Assembly (NCBI RefSeq): GCF_019967995.1
Contig: NZ_CP065377.1
Span: forward strand, 62,001 to 126,000
Direction: 5' to 3'
Origin: Faecalibacterium prausnitzii
Lineage (GTDB): Bacteria > Bacillota > Clostridia > Oscillospirales > Ruminococcaceae
Length of the DNA: 64,000 bases
Positions 24,406-33,147 of this stretch are shown one piece after another (the first letter of the stretch is position 1; each line of letters opens with the position of its first letter). The notes under the pieces were generated by a model. The model was not told the DNA's origin, did no database searches, and worked only from the letters and a program-made list of their open reading frames with translations. The position numbers were made by a program, and so were the translations under genes.

Positions 24406-26127
24406 ATGACCGCCGTGATCTATGCTCGCTATTCCTCGGACAACCAGCGCGAAGAATCCATCGAAGGCCAGATCCGGGAATGCACGGCTTATGCCGAGAA
24501 AAACGGCATCACCATCGTCAAGCACTATATTGACCGTGCTATCTCCGCCAAAACGGACAACCGCCCGGAGTTCCAGCAGATGATTAAGGACAGCGACAAG
24601 AAGCTGTTTGACATTGTGCTGGTCTGGAAACTTGACCGCTTTGCCCGAAACCGCTACGACAGTGCCCGGTACAAGACCCAGCTGAAGAAGAACGGTGTCA
24701 AGCTTATGTCGGCTACGGAAATCATTTCCGAGGGGCCGGAGGGCATCATTCTGGAATCGGTGCTGGAGGGCTATGCGGAGTACTACTCTGCTGACCTTGC
24801 CGAGAAGGTCGTGCGTGGACAGACGGAGAACATCTTGAAAGGCCGCTGCAACGGTGGCCGTGGAACATTTGGCTATACGCTGGATTCTGAGCGGAAATTT
24901 CACATTGACCCGCTTGCCTCTCCTTTTGTGCTGGAATCGTTCAGGAAGTACCGGGATGGCCTCACGATGAAAGAGATTCGGGACTGGCTGAATGAAAATG
25001 GCATTAAGAACCCGGTCGGCAGCGCGTTCACCTATAACAGTGTCGAGCATATGCTCAAAAATCGGCGTTACATCGAAGAGCTGAAATTCCGGGACGTGGT
25101 CGTGCCGGATGCGATTCCGCCCATCATTCCGCTGGAACTGTTTGAGGATGTGCAGGTGAGGATTGCCAAAAACAAGAAAGCCCCTGCCCGGAGAAAGGCA
25201 GAGGATGATTACCTGCTGACCACCAAGTTGCACTGTGGCTGCTGCGGTGCTTTGATGTTTGGTGAAAGCGGAACGAGCCGGACGGGAGAAGTCCACCGCT
25301 ATTATAAATGTGCGACTGCCAAAAAGCACAAGGGCTGCAAGAAAAAGACTGTCCGTAAACAGTGGCTGGAAGATCTGGTGGTCAACCAGACCATGCAGCT
25401 TGTCAAGGACGATTCCGCCATGGAATCCATCATCGCCAAGGTCATGGAACTGCAAGACCGGGAGAACACCAATCTTCCCCTCTATGAGAAGCAGCTCCGG
25501 GATGCGGAATCGGGTATCCAGAATATGCTCAATGCGATTCAGGCCGGTATCCTGACCAGCTCCACCAAGGAACGGTTGGAGCAGCTCGAAGAAACCAAGC
25601 GCGAGCTTGAAGCCCGCATTGCGGAAGAAAAGCTGGCAAAGCCGAAAGTGACCGAAGAGTTCATCCGGTTCTGGCTGCTGCGGTTCCGTAAGCTGGATAT
25701 GAGCCTGAAAGACCAGCGGCAGGCACTGGTGGATACCTTCATCAATGCGATTTACCTGTATGATGATAAGGTTTTGATAACCTTTAATTATAAAGAAGGC
25801 ACACAGACCATCACATTTGAGGAAGCGGCAGAAGCCGCATCAAAGGGAAATGGTTCGGATTTGGATTGCTTTACTGCACCAAGAAAAACCAGTACACATT
25901 GTGTGCTGGTTTTTCTTTTTTGTTTGCGCGATGGAAGGGGCTCGAACAGGGCGGCGGAGCATAGCGCCGCAAGCAATCAGCCCAGTGGGCTGTTGCTTAG
26001 CCTGCGGGTCCCAACGGTTAGGAATGTCTACTGTGGAAGCTGTGGATCGAAAGATTTCATGGATTTTTTGTTTTGTAAGCCACGAGTGCACGGTTTCTGC
26101 ACGGTCGGTGTTATCCATGTCCGATGA
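24406..26127 (+). CDS. Large serine recombinase
   Basis: 573 residues from the ATG at 24406 behind TGGAGGT. The resolvase-type catalytic domain starts YARYSSDNQ (nucleophile Ser10) with LDRFARNR near 75. A recombinase domain (RGTFGYTLDSERKFHIDP, EIRDWLNENGI) comes next, then a zinc ribbon (LHCGCCGALMFGESG to KHKGCKKK), a coiled coil at about 350-430 and a C-terminal cap. Such enzymes move conjugative transposons and phages. The last 85 residues after SDLDCFTAPRK pass through a terminator-like hairpin and look like read-through, so a stop may have been lost. No cargo genes of an intact element are attached. Confidence 0.9.
   Translation: MTAVIYARYSSDNQREESIEGQIRECTAYAEKNGITIVKHYIDRAISAKTDNRPEFQQMIKDSDKKLFDIVLVWKLDRFARNRYDSARYKTQLKKNGVKLMSATEIISEGPEGIILESVLEGYAEYYSADLAEKVVRGQTENILKGRCNGGRGTFGYTLDSERKFHIDPLASPFVLESFRKYRDGLTMKEIRDWLNENGIKNPVGSAFTYNSVEHMLKNRRYIEELKFRDVVVPDAIPPIIPLELFEDVQVRIAKNKKAPARRKAEDDYLLTTKLHCGCCGALMFGESGTSRTGEVHRYYKCATAKKHKGCKKKTVRKQWLEDLVVNQTMQLVKDDSAMESIIAKVMELQDRENTNLPLYEKQLRDAESGIQNMLNAIQAGILTSSTKERLEQLEETKRELEARIAEEKLAKPKVTEEFIRFWLLRFRKLDMSLKDQRQALVDTFINAIYLYDDKVLITFNYKEGTQTITFEEAAEAASKGNGSDLDCFTAPRKTSTHCVLVFLFCLRDGRGSNRAAEHSAASNQPSGLLLSLRVPTVRNVYCGSCGSKDFMDFLFCKPRVHGFCTVGVIHVR
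25881..25920 (+). terminator. Terminator-like hairpin inside the recombinase 3' end
   Basis: AAGAAAAACCAG (25881-25892) pairs with 25906-25917 and is followed by T. It lies where homologous recombinases usually end, suggesting that the reading frame originally stopped near here. Confidence 0.5.
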
Positions 26128-26569
26128 TGTAGGGCGCTGTATTGCATTGCAATCAGCGCCCTTTTTTGCATCAGGTGAGCAGGGTCAAGCGGAGCTTTGC
26201 CTTCATTTCCGGGTCGGCATCCTTGAGCAACTCCAAAAGAGCCGTCATGGAGATGGTGGGTTCGCCTGCGGCGGGTACAGCCTGCGGGTTGGGGGCGTCG
26301 GGCTTGGCATAGAAGTCGCTTTCAAACTTAATCAGCCGGAACCAAGGTGTAACACACTGGACTTTGCAAGCAAAGTCGTATGCCAAAGGGGGGCTGCCTC
26401 TCGCCTGTCGGCTCGGTCAGGTGCTTCAAAATGCACTGCATTTTGAGGTCGCCACTGGCGACCCGCACCCCTTTGGAAACCCAAGAGAAACGCCCATCAA
26501 CTGCGCTGCTCGTCCTCGGCCAGTGCGCTGATCCGCTTGACCATGGGGTGCTGCAGAAACTTCTGCTTA
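26128..26569. other. Remnants of mobile-element genes
   Basis: No intact gene. A minus-strand frame at 26171-26386 ends PTISMTALLELLKDADPEMK and more, and another minus-strand scrap ends at 26497 (KQKFLQHPMVKRISALAEDE). Both look like C-terminal pieces of element proteins. A palindromic terminator-like GGGCGCTG/CAGCGCCC lies near 26131-26162. Confidence 0.35.
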
Positions 26570-26634
26570 TTTACAGTATACCTCGTGCGTGCTATACTAA
26601 AATCAGTACCCTTTTCACGCATCGTTTTTGCGAA
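26570..26634 (+). promoter_or_regulatory. Promoter and probable operator of the LacI-type gene
   Basis: TTTACA (26570-26575), 17 bp, TATACT (26593-26598). Downstream, ATCGTTTTTGC (26621-26631) is the exact complement of a GCAAAAACGAT word found in the dctP promoter region at 29167, so the regulator may control both. Confidence 0.55.
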
Positions 26635-26663
26635 ACAGTTGTTTTTTAAGAGAGAGTGACCTT

Positions 26664-27746
26664 ATGAACAAAAAGATTACGATCCGTGATGTGGCACAGG
26701 CAGCGGGCGTTTCCATCAGCACGGTCCATCAGGCACTGAACGACAAGCCTGGCGTCAGTGAGGTCACCAGGGAGCATATCCGGAGGATTGCGGATGATCT
26801 GGGCTACCGGCCCAATAAAATGGCTTCCGGCCTGAAACGCCGCACCCAGCGTGTAGCTGTGCTTCTGCCGGATGAGGTGGGCCGAAACCGCTTTTATTAT
26901 CCGCCTTTGTGGCAGGGTGTGCGAGACTACTTGAAAAACTCTGAAGATCTGAACGTGGAGTGTACCGAGTTCAGTTTTCCCAATGAGATCGACCCTTCCC
27001 ACTCCCGCGGAGTGGAAGAGGTGCGCGCTCTGCTGGCCGAGGACAAACTGGACGGCCTGCTGACAGTGGGTCACATGGAAGCTATGACAATGCAGGAGTG
27101 GCAGCATGCCCGGGATGCCGGTGTGGCGGTGGTGCAGGTGGGGTTTAGAAACCCGAAGATCGCACCGCTGTGCAGCGTGCAGCCCGACTATGAGGTCATT
27201 GGACGGACGATGGCGGAGCTGATTTTCAGCCATATCCCCTCTTTCGGCAGTGTGGTGCTCTGTGCCGGAAATCCCAAATGGGAGCAACATGCCCGCATCG
27301 TGCAGGGGTTTGAGGATTATATGCAGGAAAACGGTGCGCAGAACCGCATTTATCTGGACAATTCCTGCGGCATCGGCTCAGAGGCACAGAGGAACATCCT
27401 GAATCTGCTGGAAAAGCCGGATGTTGCGGCCTGCTGCAGTGTGCTGTCGCAGGGGAGCGTGATGCTCGTGCAGGGGCTGCAGCAGTGCGGCAAAGCGGGT
27501 AAAGTGTTCGCGGTGGGCAGCGACGTATTCGAAGAAAATCTGGACGCTCTGCGGAACAGAATCCTGGACAATATCGTGCAGAAAAACCCTTACGCTCAAG
27601 GGTATCTTGGCATCAAAGCACTGGTGGAATATCTCGTGCAGGGCAAGGCTCCGGAACAGCGCACCATTTACGTGGGCTCTGAAGTGGTGTTCCGCAGCAA
27701 CGCTGTGATGTATGACCGGGACAATTTCCGGGGGCTGCTGCTCTGA
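26664..27746 (+). CDS. LacI-family transcriptional regulator
   Basis: 360 residues from the ATG at 26664 behind AGAGAGAGTG. The head is typical: TIRDVAQAAGVSISTVHQAL is the helix-turn-helix and RPNKMASGLKRR the hinge. A sugar-binding-protein-like core follows (RVAVLLPDEVGRNRFYYPPL, to FRSNAVMYDRDNFRGLL). LacI proteins bind palindromes centred on CG. Matching sites lie in front of this gene and between the enolase-type and dctP genes, so it is the likely sugar-acid-responsive repressor of the 27.8-38.5 kb locus. Confidence 0.92.
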   Translation: MNKKITIRDVAQAAGVSISTVHQALNDKPGVSEVTREHIRRIADDLGYRPNKMASGLKRRTQRVAVLLPDEVGRNRFYYPPLWQGVRDYLKNSEDLNVECTEFSFPNEIDPSHSRGVEEVRALLAEDKLDGLLTVGHMEAMTMQEWQHARDAGVAVVQVGFRNPKIAPLCSVQPDYEVIGRTMAELIFSHIPSFGSVVLCAGNPKWEQHARIVQGFEDYMQENGAQNRIYLDNSCGIGSEAQRNILNLLEKPDVAACCSVLSQGSVMLVQGLQQCGKAGKVFAVGSDVFEENLDALRNRILDNIVQKNPYAQGYLGIKALVEYLVQGKAPEQRTIYVGSEVVFRSNAVMYDRDNFRGLLL

Positions 27747-27757
27747 AAACAAAAAAA

Positions 27758-27802
27758 CATGAAAAAGGCGGACTGGTTTCCAATCAGTCCGCCTTTTTCA
27801 TG
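27758..27802. terminator. Bidirectional terminator
   Basis: A perfect 18-bp stem (27758-27775 with 27785-27802) with A/T tails between the converging lacI-type and enolase-type genes. Confidence 0.9.
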
Positions 27803-27853
27803 TAAATGGAGAAGTAAAAAGAGCAAGAAGTAAACGTCAAAAAGTCAGTGGGA

Positions 27854-28978
27854 TCAGCCCTTGTACTCGAGCTTGCGGTAGCTGCGGCAGCTCTTCTCGA
27901 TCAGATCCCAATCCAGTTCGGCACCCACGCCCGGACCCTGCGGCACATGGATGATGCCATGTTCGTCAATGGGCAGTTTGCCCTTCATGGGCAGGGTGTA
28001 GTTTTCTTCCGGTACGAAGTACTCGAAGTACTCACAGTTCTTGATGGCGCAGCTGACATGCAGGTTGACAAGATCCATGTAGTTCATGGTGGTGGTGTGG
28101 ATCTCGCAGTTCAGGCCGAATGCTTCTGCCAGATGTGCAATCTTCAGCGTGCCGGTGATGCCGTCCTTCCAACTGACATCCGCGCGGACGATATCGGCAG
28201 CGTGCTGAGCAATGACCTGCGCCACACCCCAGTGGCAGCCGCGGGTGGTCTCGGTGGCAGCGATAGGGATATCCAGTGTGCGGCACAGCTCGGTGTATTT
28301 ATACAGCTCAAAGTCGCGGAAGGGCTCTTCGAACCACTTATAATTCAGCCTTTCCAGCTGACGTCCCACGGTGACGGCTTCGTTGATGGTATAGTCGCCC
28401 ACGGGGTCGGTCATCAGCAGGTAGTCGGGGCCGACAGCGTCGCGGATGGCCTGATGCACTTCCATATCAAAGCTGACCGGCCCGCCCGGATGGGCTTTGT
28501 AGCCGGGAATGCCTTTGCTCTGGTAGTAGAGAGCCTCGTCCACATACTCCTTAACAGTGCCGTGGAAGTTTCCGCTGGCATAGACCGGCAGGCTGTCGCG
28601 GCAAGCGCCGATGTACTTATAAAGAGGAAGCCCGGCTTCCTTGGCACAGATATCCCACAAGGCTACATCCACGGGGCCGGGCAGGAACACGGGAAAGAAT
28701 GCCTCATGACGGTCGATGGTCCACAGTTCCTGGAAGATGGCCTCACGGTCATGGGGGTCACGTCCCAGAACAACAGGGCCGATGCTCTCCTGTAAGTAAG
28801 CTTCGCTCACAGCGCCGCTGCGGGCTGCCATGCAGGTGGCAACGCCCTCAATGCCGGTGTCGGTGGTCAGTTTGATGGCGATGACATCCCAGCCCATTTT
28901 GGCACCGCCCTGACGCTTTTCGTCAAACAGGCAGCGGCCGCGCTCGACCCACCATGTCTCGAACTTGGTAATGATCAT
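27854..28978 (-). CDS. Enolase-superfamily sugar-acid dehydratase or cycloisomerase (mandelate racemase-like)
   Basis: 374 residues. The capping domain is N-terminal (WDVIAIKLTTDTGIEGVATC) and the barrel carries the usual residues: Lys161-x-His163 (YKAHPGG), metal ligands Asp191 (LMTDPVGDY), Glu217 or 218 (WFEEPF) and Glu243 (ATETT), and a final His294 (IHTTTMNY). Members remove water from aldonate or aldarate sugars or isomerise their lactones. The K-x-H rather than K-x-K pattern leaves the substrate open. It is divergent from the TRAP transporter across LacI-type operators, so it probably acts on the imported acid sugar. Confidence 0.85.
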   Translation of the reverse strand: MIITKFETWWVERGRCLFDEKRQGGAKMGWDVIAIKLTTDTGIEGVATCMAARSGAVSEAYLQESIGPVVLGRDPHDREAIFQELWTIDRHEAFFPVFLPGPVDVALWDICAKEAGLPLYKYIGACRDSLPVYASGNFHGTVKEYVDEALYYQSKGIPGYKAHPGGPVSFDMEVHQAIRDAVGPDYLLMTDPVGDYTINEAVTVGRQLERLNYKWFEEPFRDFELYKYTELCRTLDIPIAATETTRGCHWGVAQVIAQHAADIVRADVSWKDGITGTLKIAHLAEAFGLNCEIHTTTMNYMDLVNLHVSCAIKNCEYFEYFVPEENYTLPMKGKLPIDEHGIIHVPQGPGVGAELDWDLIEKSCRSYRKLEYKG

Positions 28979-29084
28979 AAAAATGCTCCTCTCGTTGATC
29001 GTGTTAAAGGAATTGGCTGCTTGATAACCGGAACTTTACTTTGCGGAAAAGGATCTTTAACGGAAATACGTCAATAAAATACAA

Positions 29085-29301
29085 CCGAAACGTTTTGCTT
29101 AATTATAATGCAAAATTACATAAAAGTAAAGAGATTACAGAATTTTGGTTGAAAAATCGTCACACTGCAAAAACGATTTGGTCAAAAACTATGATATATG
29201 ACAAAAATATATCCGAAACAGACGAAAAAATTGAAAAATATTGACCTTGCGCACAAGACGTGCTAAAATGTTGCCAAAGAAAGCTACAAAAACGTTTTTG
29301 T
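29085..29301. promoter_or_regulatory. Operators and dctP promoter between divergent genes
   Basis: Promoter toward dctP: TTGACC (29241-29246), 17 bp, TAAAAT (29264-29269). A perfect 16-bp palindrome ACAAAAACGTTTTTGT (29286-29301) lies just past the predicted start point. Related words are GAAACGTTTTG (29087-29097) and GCAAAAACGATTTGG (29167-29181). This is the pattern of LacI-family sites and suggests shut-off by the regulator at 26.7 kb. The 400-bp gap holds no gene. Confidence 0.65.
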
Positions 29302-29381
29302 GGCAAGGAGCAGGCGGGACACGAAGACGCTGCCCCGAACACGTATCCGACACACGATGCCAAGAAAAAAGGAGATTTCTT

Positions 29382-30491
29382 ATGAAAAAAGCAATTTCTC
29401 GTCGTGACTTCCTGAAGGTTGTGGGCGTTTCTGCCGCAGCGCTGGGCATGACCGCATGCGGCGGTTCTTCCGCTTCCACCTCTACTTCCACCGCAGCTTC
29501 CTCCACTGCCTCTTCTGCAGCAGCAGGTGCAGGCGAGGGCGGCTCCGGCAATGACTACAAGCTGACATGGAACGAGGTCAACGGCGAGGACTACGGCGCA
29601 ACCGTTGGCGCACACACCTTTGCTGAGAAGATCGAAGAGCTGTCCGGCGGTCACATCACCATTGACCTGTACATCAACGGCACGCTGGGTTCCGAGGCTG
29701 AGTCCATGCAGGGCATCCAGATGGGTACTCTGGATATCTTCCGCGGCAACGCTTCTTCTCTGCCCAACTACGGCGCTGAACTGATCGGCACCACCGGCCT
29801 GCCGTATGTCTTTAAGGATATGGCACAGTTTGAGGATGTGGCTGAGAGCAGTCTGGGCGACGAGCTGCTGCAGAGCGTGGAAGATGCCAACTGCGGTTAT
29901 GTTGCTCTTGGCTGGCTGGTCGAAGGTCCTCGCAGCCTGTTCATCACCCCGAAGGTCTACGAGCGTCTGGGCAAGCCCACCGACTTCACGCTGGACAAGA
30001 TGAAGGGCCTGAAGGTCCGCGTGCCCGAGACTGACCTGATGATCAGCACCATGGATGCTCTGGGCGCTTCCGCCACCGCAATCGCTTACTCTGAGCTGTA
30101 CACCTCTCTGCAGTCCGGCGTCGTCGATGCTGCTGAGAACGGCGTTACCTCTTACATGAGCAACAGCTTCAACGAAGTTGCCCCCTACTTCATCACCGAT
30201 GCACACACCTTTGGCTGCGGCGTCATTCTGATGAACGCTGACAAGTGGAACGGCTTCAACGATGCCGAGAAGGGCTGGATCAAGGAAGCCGCTCTGGCCG
30301 CACGTTCCGCCTGCTACGAGTACAACCAGAAGCAGGAGCAGGCCTGCTTCGATTCCTTCGCCGACAAGGGCATCACCAAGCTGGAGGTTTCCGATATCGA
30401 AAAGTGGCAGGAGGCCTGCGCACCTCTGTATGAAAAGCAGAGCACCGACGCTCAGGACATCATCGCTAAGATCCAGGGCGGCAACTACTGA
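29382..30491 (+). CDS. dctP: TRAP transporter solute-binding lipoprotein (DctP family)
   Basis: 369 residues from the ATG at 29382 behind AAAAAGGAG. The leader has a twin-arginine-like motif (SRRDFLKVVG) and a lipobox ending at Cys26 (GMTACGG). A Ser/Thr/Ala linker follows (about 28-50). The mature domain shows DctP features: GSEAESMQGIQMGTLDIF, and PETDLMISTMDALGASATAI with the Arg at VRVPE expected to bind the substrate carboxylate. TRAP systems import sugar acids and other organic acids using Na+. Genes for the two membrane subunits follow. Confidence 0.93.
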   Translation: MKKAISRRDFLKVVGVSAAALGMTACGGSSASTSTSTAASSTASSAAAGAGEGGSGNDYKLTWNEVNGEDYGATVGAHTFAEKIEELSGGHITIDLYINGTLGSEAESMQGIQMGTLDIFRGNASSLPNYGAELIGTTGLPYVFKDMAQFEDVAESSLGDELLQSVEDANCGYVALGWLVEGPRSLFITPKVYERLGKPTDFTLDKMKGLKVRVPETDLMISTMDALGASATAIAYSELYTSLQSGVVDAAENGVTSYMSNSFNEVAPYFITDAHTFGCGVILMNADKWNGFNDAEKGWIKEAALAARSACYEYNQKQEQACFDSFADKGITKLEVSDIEKWQEACAPLYEKQSTDAQDIIAKIQGGNY

Positions 30492-30533
30492 TCCCTGCCG
30501 AGACGTTTTGACGAACCAATAAAGGACGAACGT

Positions 30534-30565
30534 TCCCCACGGCTGGCAGCGGTCGTGGGGAATTT
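30534..30565 (+). terminator. Attenuating hairpin between dctP and dctQ
   Basis: TTCCCCACG (30534-30542) pairs with CGTGGGGAA (30555-30563), then a T-rich tail. It would keep the binding protein in excess over the permease. Confidence 0.6.
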
Positions 30566-30594
30566 TAGAAAAACGAACAATCAAGGAGCCGATT

Positions 30595-31083
30595 ATGGAC
30601 AAATTCAGAGCCGTATGGGAAAAGATCGACGCCGTGCTGTTCCAGCTTCTGCGCCATGTCTGCGCAGTGATCCTGGGAGCTCTGGTAGCGGTGGTCTTTT
30701 ACATCTTCTTCGGACGTTATGTGATGCATAACTCTCCCATGTGGGGCGAGCCGTTCTCCCTGCTGTGTCTGGTATGGCTGAGCCTGTTGGGCAGTGTGCT
30801 GGTGGTGCGCAAGAACGAGCATCTGGCCGTTACCATGTTTGACGAAAAGCTGGGCAAGACTGGTGTGTTCGTCACCGATATCCTGTCCGCTGTGTGTGTG
30901 GTGGGCTTCTCCATCTTCCTGATCGTGTACGGCATCAAGCTGGCACAGTCGGGCGCAAGCAACAACATGGCCGGCATCAATGTGCCCTATGCCTTTATGT
31001 ACAGTGCACTGCCTGTGACCGGCGTACTGAACATCTTCGCTGTTCTGGGCCACTGGGTGATGGGTCGAAAGGAGAAAAAGTAA
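30595..31083 (+). CDS. dctQ: TRAP transporter small permease (DctQ family)
   Basis: 162 residues with four membrane helices (AVILGALVAVVFYIFFG, FSLLCLVWLSLLGSVLVV, FVTDILSAVCVVGFSIFLIV, YSALPVTGVLNIFAVLGHWV), the standard DctQ pattern including the RKNEHLAV loop. It starts after AAGGAG and ends directly before the dctM start. It forms the membrane complex with DctM. Confidence 0.92.
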   Translation: MDKFRAVWEKIDAVLFQLLRHVCAVILGALVAVVFYIFFGRYVMHNSPMWGEPFSLLCLVWLSLLGSVLVVRKNEHLAVTMFDEKLGKTGVFVTDILSAVCVVGFSIFLIVYGIKLAQSGASNNMAGINVPYAFMYSALPVTGVLNIFAVLGHWVMGRKEKK

Positions 31084-32385
31084 ATGTCTACTGCAACGAT
31101 CGCAACCATCCTGCTGCTGGGTGTGTTCCTGGTGCTGGTTTTCCTCCGAGTGCCCGTGGTATATGCCATTGGTGTGGCTTCTCTGCTGGATTTCTTCTAT
31201 CTGGGCATCAACCCCATGCAGATGGCTCTGAAATTTGTCAGCAATCTGAACTCCTATACGCTGCTGGCGGTGCCCTTCTTCATCCTGATGGGTGAATTGA
31301 TGAGCGCGGGCGGTATCACCGATACCCTGATCGCTTTCTCAAAGGAACTTGTCGGCTGGATGCATGGCGGTGCTGCCATGGTCAACGTGGTGGCCTCCTT
31401 CTTCTTCGGCGGCATCTCCGGCTCTTCTTCCGCCGACTGTGCCTCTCTGGGCCCCATCGAGATCAAGATGATGGAAGAGCAGGGCTATGACCGCGAGTTC
31501 TCCACCTGCCTGACCATGGCATCCTCCGTTGAAGGCATTCTGGTTCCCCCCTCTCAGAACATGGTCATCTTCACTCTGGCTGCTGCCGGCGTCACCACCG
31601 TTTCCATCGGCCAGCTGTTCGTGGCCGGCTACATGCCCGGCGCTGTGTTGAGCATCGTGCTGATGATCTACTCCTACTACTACTCCAAGAAGATGGACAT
31701 CCCGGTCACCGGCAAGTTCAACCTGAAGAACTGCATCAAGGCGTTCTTCAAGGCCATCTGGGGCATGCTGGCTGTTATGTTCGTGGTCGTCGGCGTTATC
31801 GCCGGTGTCTTTACCACCACCGAGTCCGCCGCTGCTGCCGTTGTGTGGTCGCTGTGCGTCGGCCTGTTCATCTACAAGGGCTTCTCCTTCAAGGATATCC
31901 CCCACATCTTTGCAAACGTCGTGGAGACTCTGGGCAAGGTGCTGATCCTGCTGGGCGTGTCCGGCGCATTCACCTACCTGCTGACCTATCTGCGCATCCC
32001 CACCATGATCGCTACCGGCCTGTTCTCCATCACCAGCAACAAGATCATCATTCTGATCCTGCTCAACATCCTGATGTTGTGTCTGGGCTGCCTGATCGAG
32101 ATGGCCTGCCTGATCCTGATGCTGACCCCCGTCATCCTGCCCATCTGGATGCAGCTGGGTCTGTCCCCCATCCATCTGGGCATCGTCATGGTGCTGAACC
32201 TCGGCATCGGCCTGCTGACCCCTCCTGTCGGCTCTACCCTGTTCATCGGTTCTGCCATTTCCGGCATCAAGATCGAGACCCTGTCCAAGAAGATGGCGCC
32301 GTTCTACATCACCATGTTCATTGCGCTGATCATCCTGACCTACTTCCCGCAGACCTTCATGTGGCTGCCGAACCTGCTGTACTAA
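31084..32385 (+). CDS. dctM: TRAP transporter large permease (DctM family)
   Basis: 433 residues and about 12 membrane helices. Typical stretches are VPFFILMGELMSAGGITD near 60, FFFGGISGSSSADCASLGPI near 105, and LIEMACLILMLTPVILPI with LGIGLLTPPVGSTLF in the second half. DctM carries the elevator transport domain. It starts right after the dctQ stop, and the esterase gene follows 6 bp downstream, so uptake and catabolism share one mRNA. Confidence 0.95.
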   Translation: MSTATIATILLLGVFLVLVFLRVPVVYAIGVASLLDFFYLGINPMQMALKFVSNLNSYTLLAVPFFILMGELMSAGGITDTLIAFSKELVGWMHGGAAMVNVVASFFFGGISGSSSADCASLGPIEIKMMEEQGYDREFSTCLTMASSVEGILVPPSQNMVIFTLAAAGVTTVSIGQLFVAGYMPGAVLSIVLMIYSYYYSKKMDIPVTGKFNLKNCIKAFFKAIWGMLAVMFVVVGVIAGVFTTTESAAAAVVWSLCVGLFIYKGFSFKDIPHIFANVVETLGKVLILLGVSGAFTYLLTYLRIPTMIATGLFSITSNKIIILILLNILMLCLGCLIEMACLILMLTPVILPIWMQLGLSPIHLGIVMVLNLGIGLLTPPVGSTLFIGSAISGIKIETLSKKMAPFYITMFIALIILTYFPQTFMWLPNLLY

Positions 32386-32391
32386 GCGCGT

Positions 32392-33141
32392 ATGGAAACA
32401 ATGAATCTGCCGCTGGGGGCGCGGCTCTGGATCGCAGATGCCCCCAAAGACCCAAAAGGAATGATCCTGATCTGCCCCGGCGGCGGATACCAGTGGCTCT
32501 CGCCGCGTGAGGCCCAGCCGGTGGCCCACGCCTTTGCCGCCGCCGGCTGGGCGGCTGCGGTGGTGTACTACACCGTTCGCGAAAAGCCCGGCCAACCCCC
32601 GCTGGGCACCCTGCCGGTGCGCCAGCTGGGCGAAGCACTGCAGACCATGCAGCAGCGTTTCCCGGCACTGTCGGCGCTGGTCTGCGGCTTCTCCGCAGGC
32701 GGCCATCTGGCAGCCAGTCTGGGCGTGCACTGGCGTGAGTTGGGCCTGCCCCGCCCCGACGGCATGATCCTGGGCTACCCGGTGATCACCGCCGGAAAGT
32801 ACGCCCACCGCGGCAGTATCGAAAACCTGACCGGGGCCGATGACCCGGCGTGGTTCTCGCTGGAAAAACAGGTCACGGCCGATACGCCGCCCGTGTTCTT
32901 CTGGCACACCGTCACCGATCCGGAAGTTCCGGTGCAGAACAGTCTGCTGCTGGCCGATGCGCTGAGCACCGCCGGTGTCCGGTACGAAATGCATCTTTAC
33001 CCCCGCGGGGTGCACGGTCTGAGTCTGGCAACGCCCGAAGTGGACGAGCCGGAAAAGCACCGCGTTGCAGATCCCCACATCGCCGGCTGGTTCGGGCAGT
33101 GCCTCGAATGGCTGGATATTCTAAAAACGACAAAGGAGTGA
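32392..33141 (+). CDS. Alpha/beta-hydrolase esterase (BD-FAE/acetyl-esterase-like)
   Basis: 249 residues, no signal peptide. The oxyanion-hole motif is CPGGGYQ (29-35) and the nucleophile elbow GFSAGGHLA holds Ser101. The acid is probably Asp in TVTDPEVP and the His is in YPRGVHGLS. This is the layout of small esterases that strip acetyl or feruloyl groups from sugars. The lack of a leader means it works inside on an imported ester. A ribosome site is weak, and coupling to dctM 6 bp upstream may serve. Its place in a sugar-acid operon suggests it frees the acid sugar before the dehydratases. Confidence 0.8.
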   Translation: METMNLPLGARLWIADAPKDPKGMILICPGGGYQWLSPREAQPVAHAFAAAGWAAAVVYYTVREKPGQPPLGTLPVRQLGEALQTMQQRFPALSALVCGFSAGGHLAASLGVHWRELGLPRPDGMILGYPVITAGKYAHRGSIENLTGADDPAWFSLEKQVTADTPPVFFWHTVTDPEVPVQNSLLLADALSTAGVRYEMHLYPRGVHGLSLATPEVDEPEKHRVADPHIAGWFGQCLEWLDILKTTKE

Positions 33142-33147
33142 TTCCCC

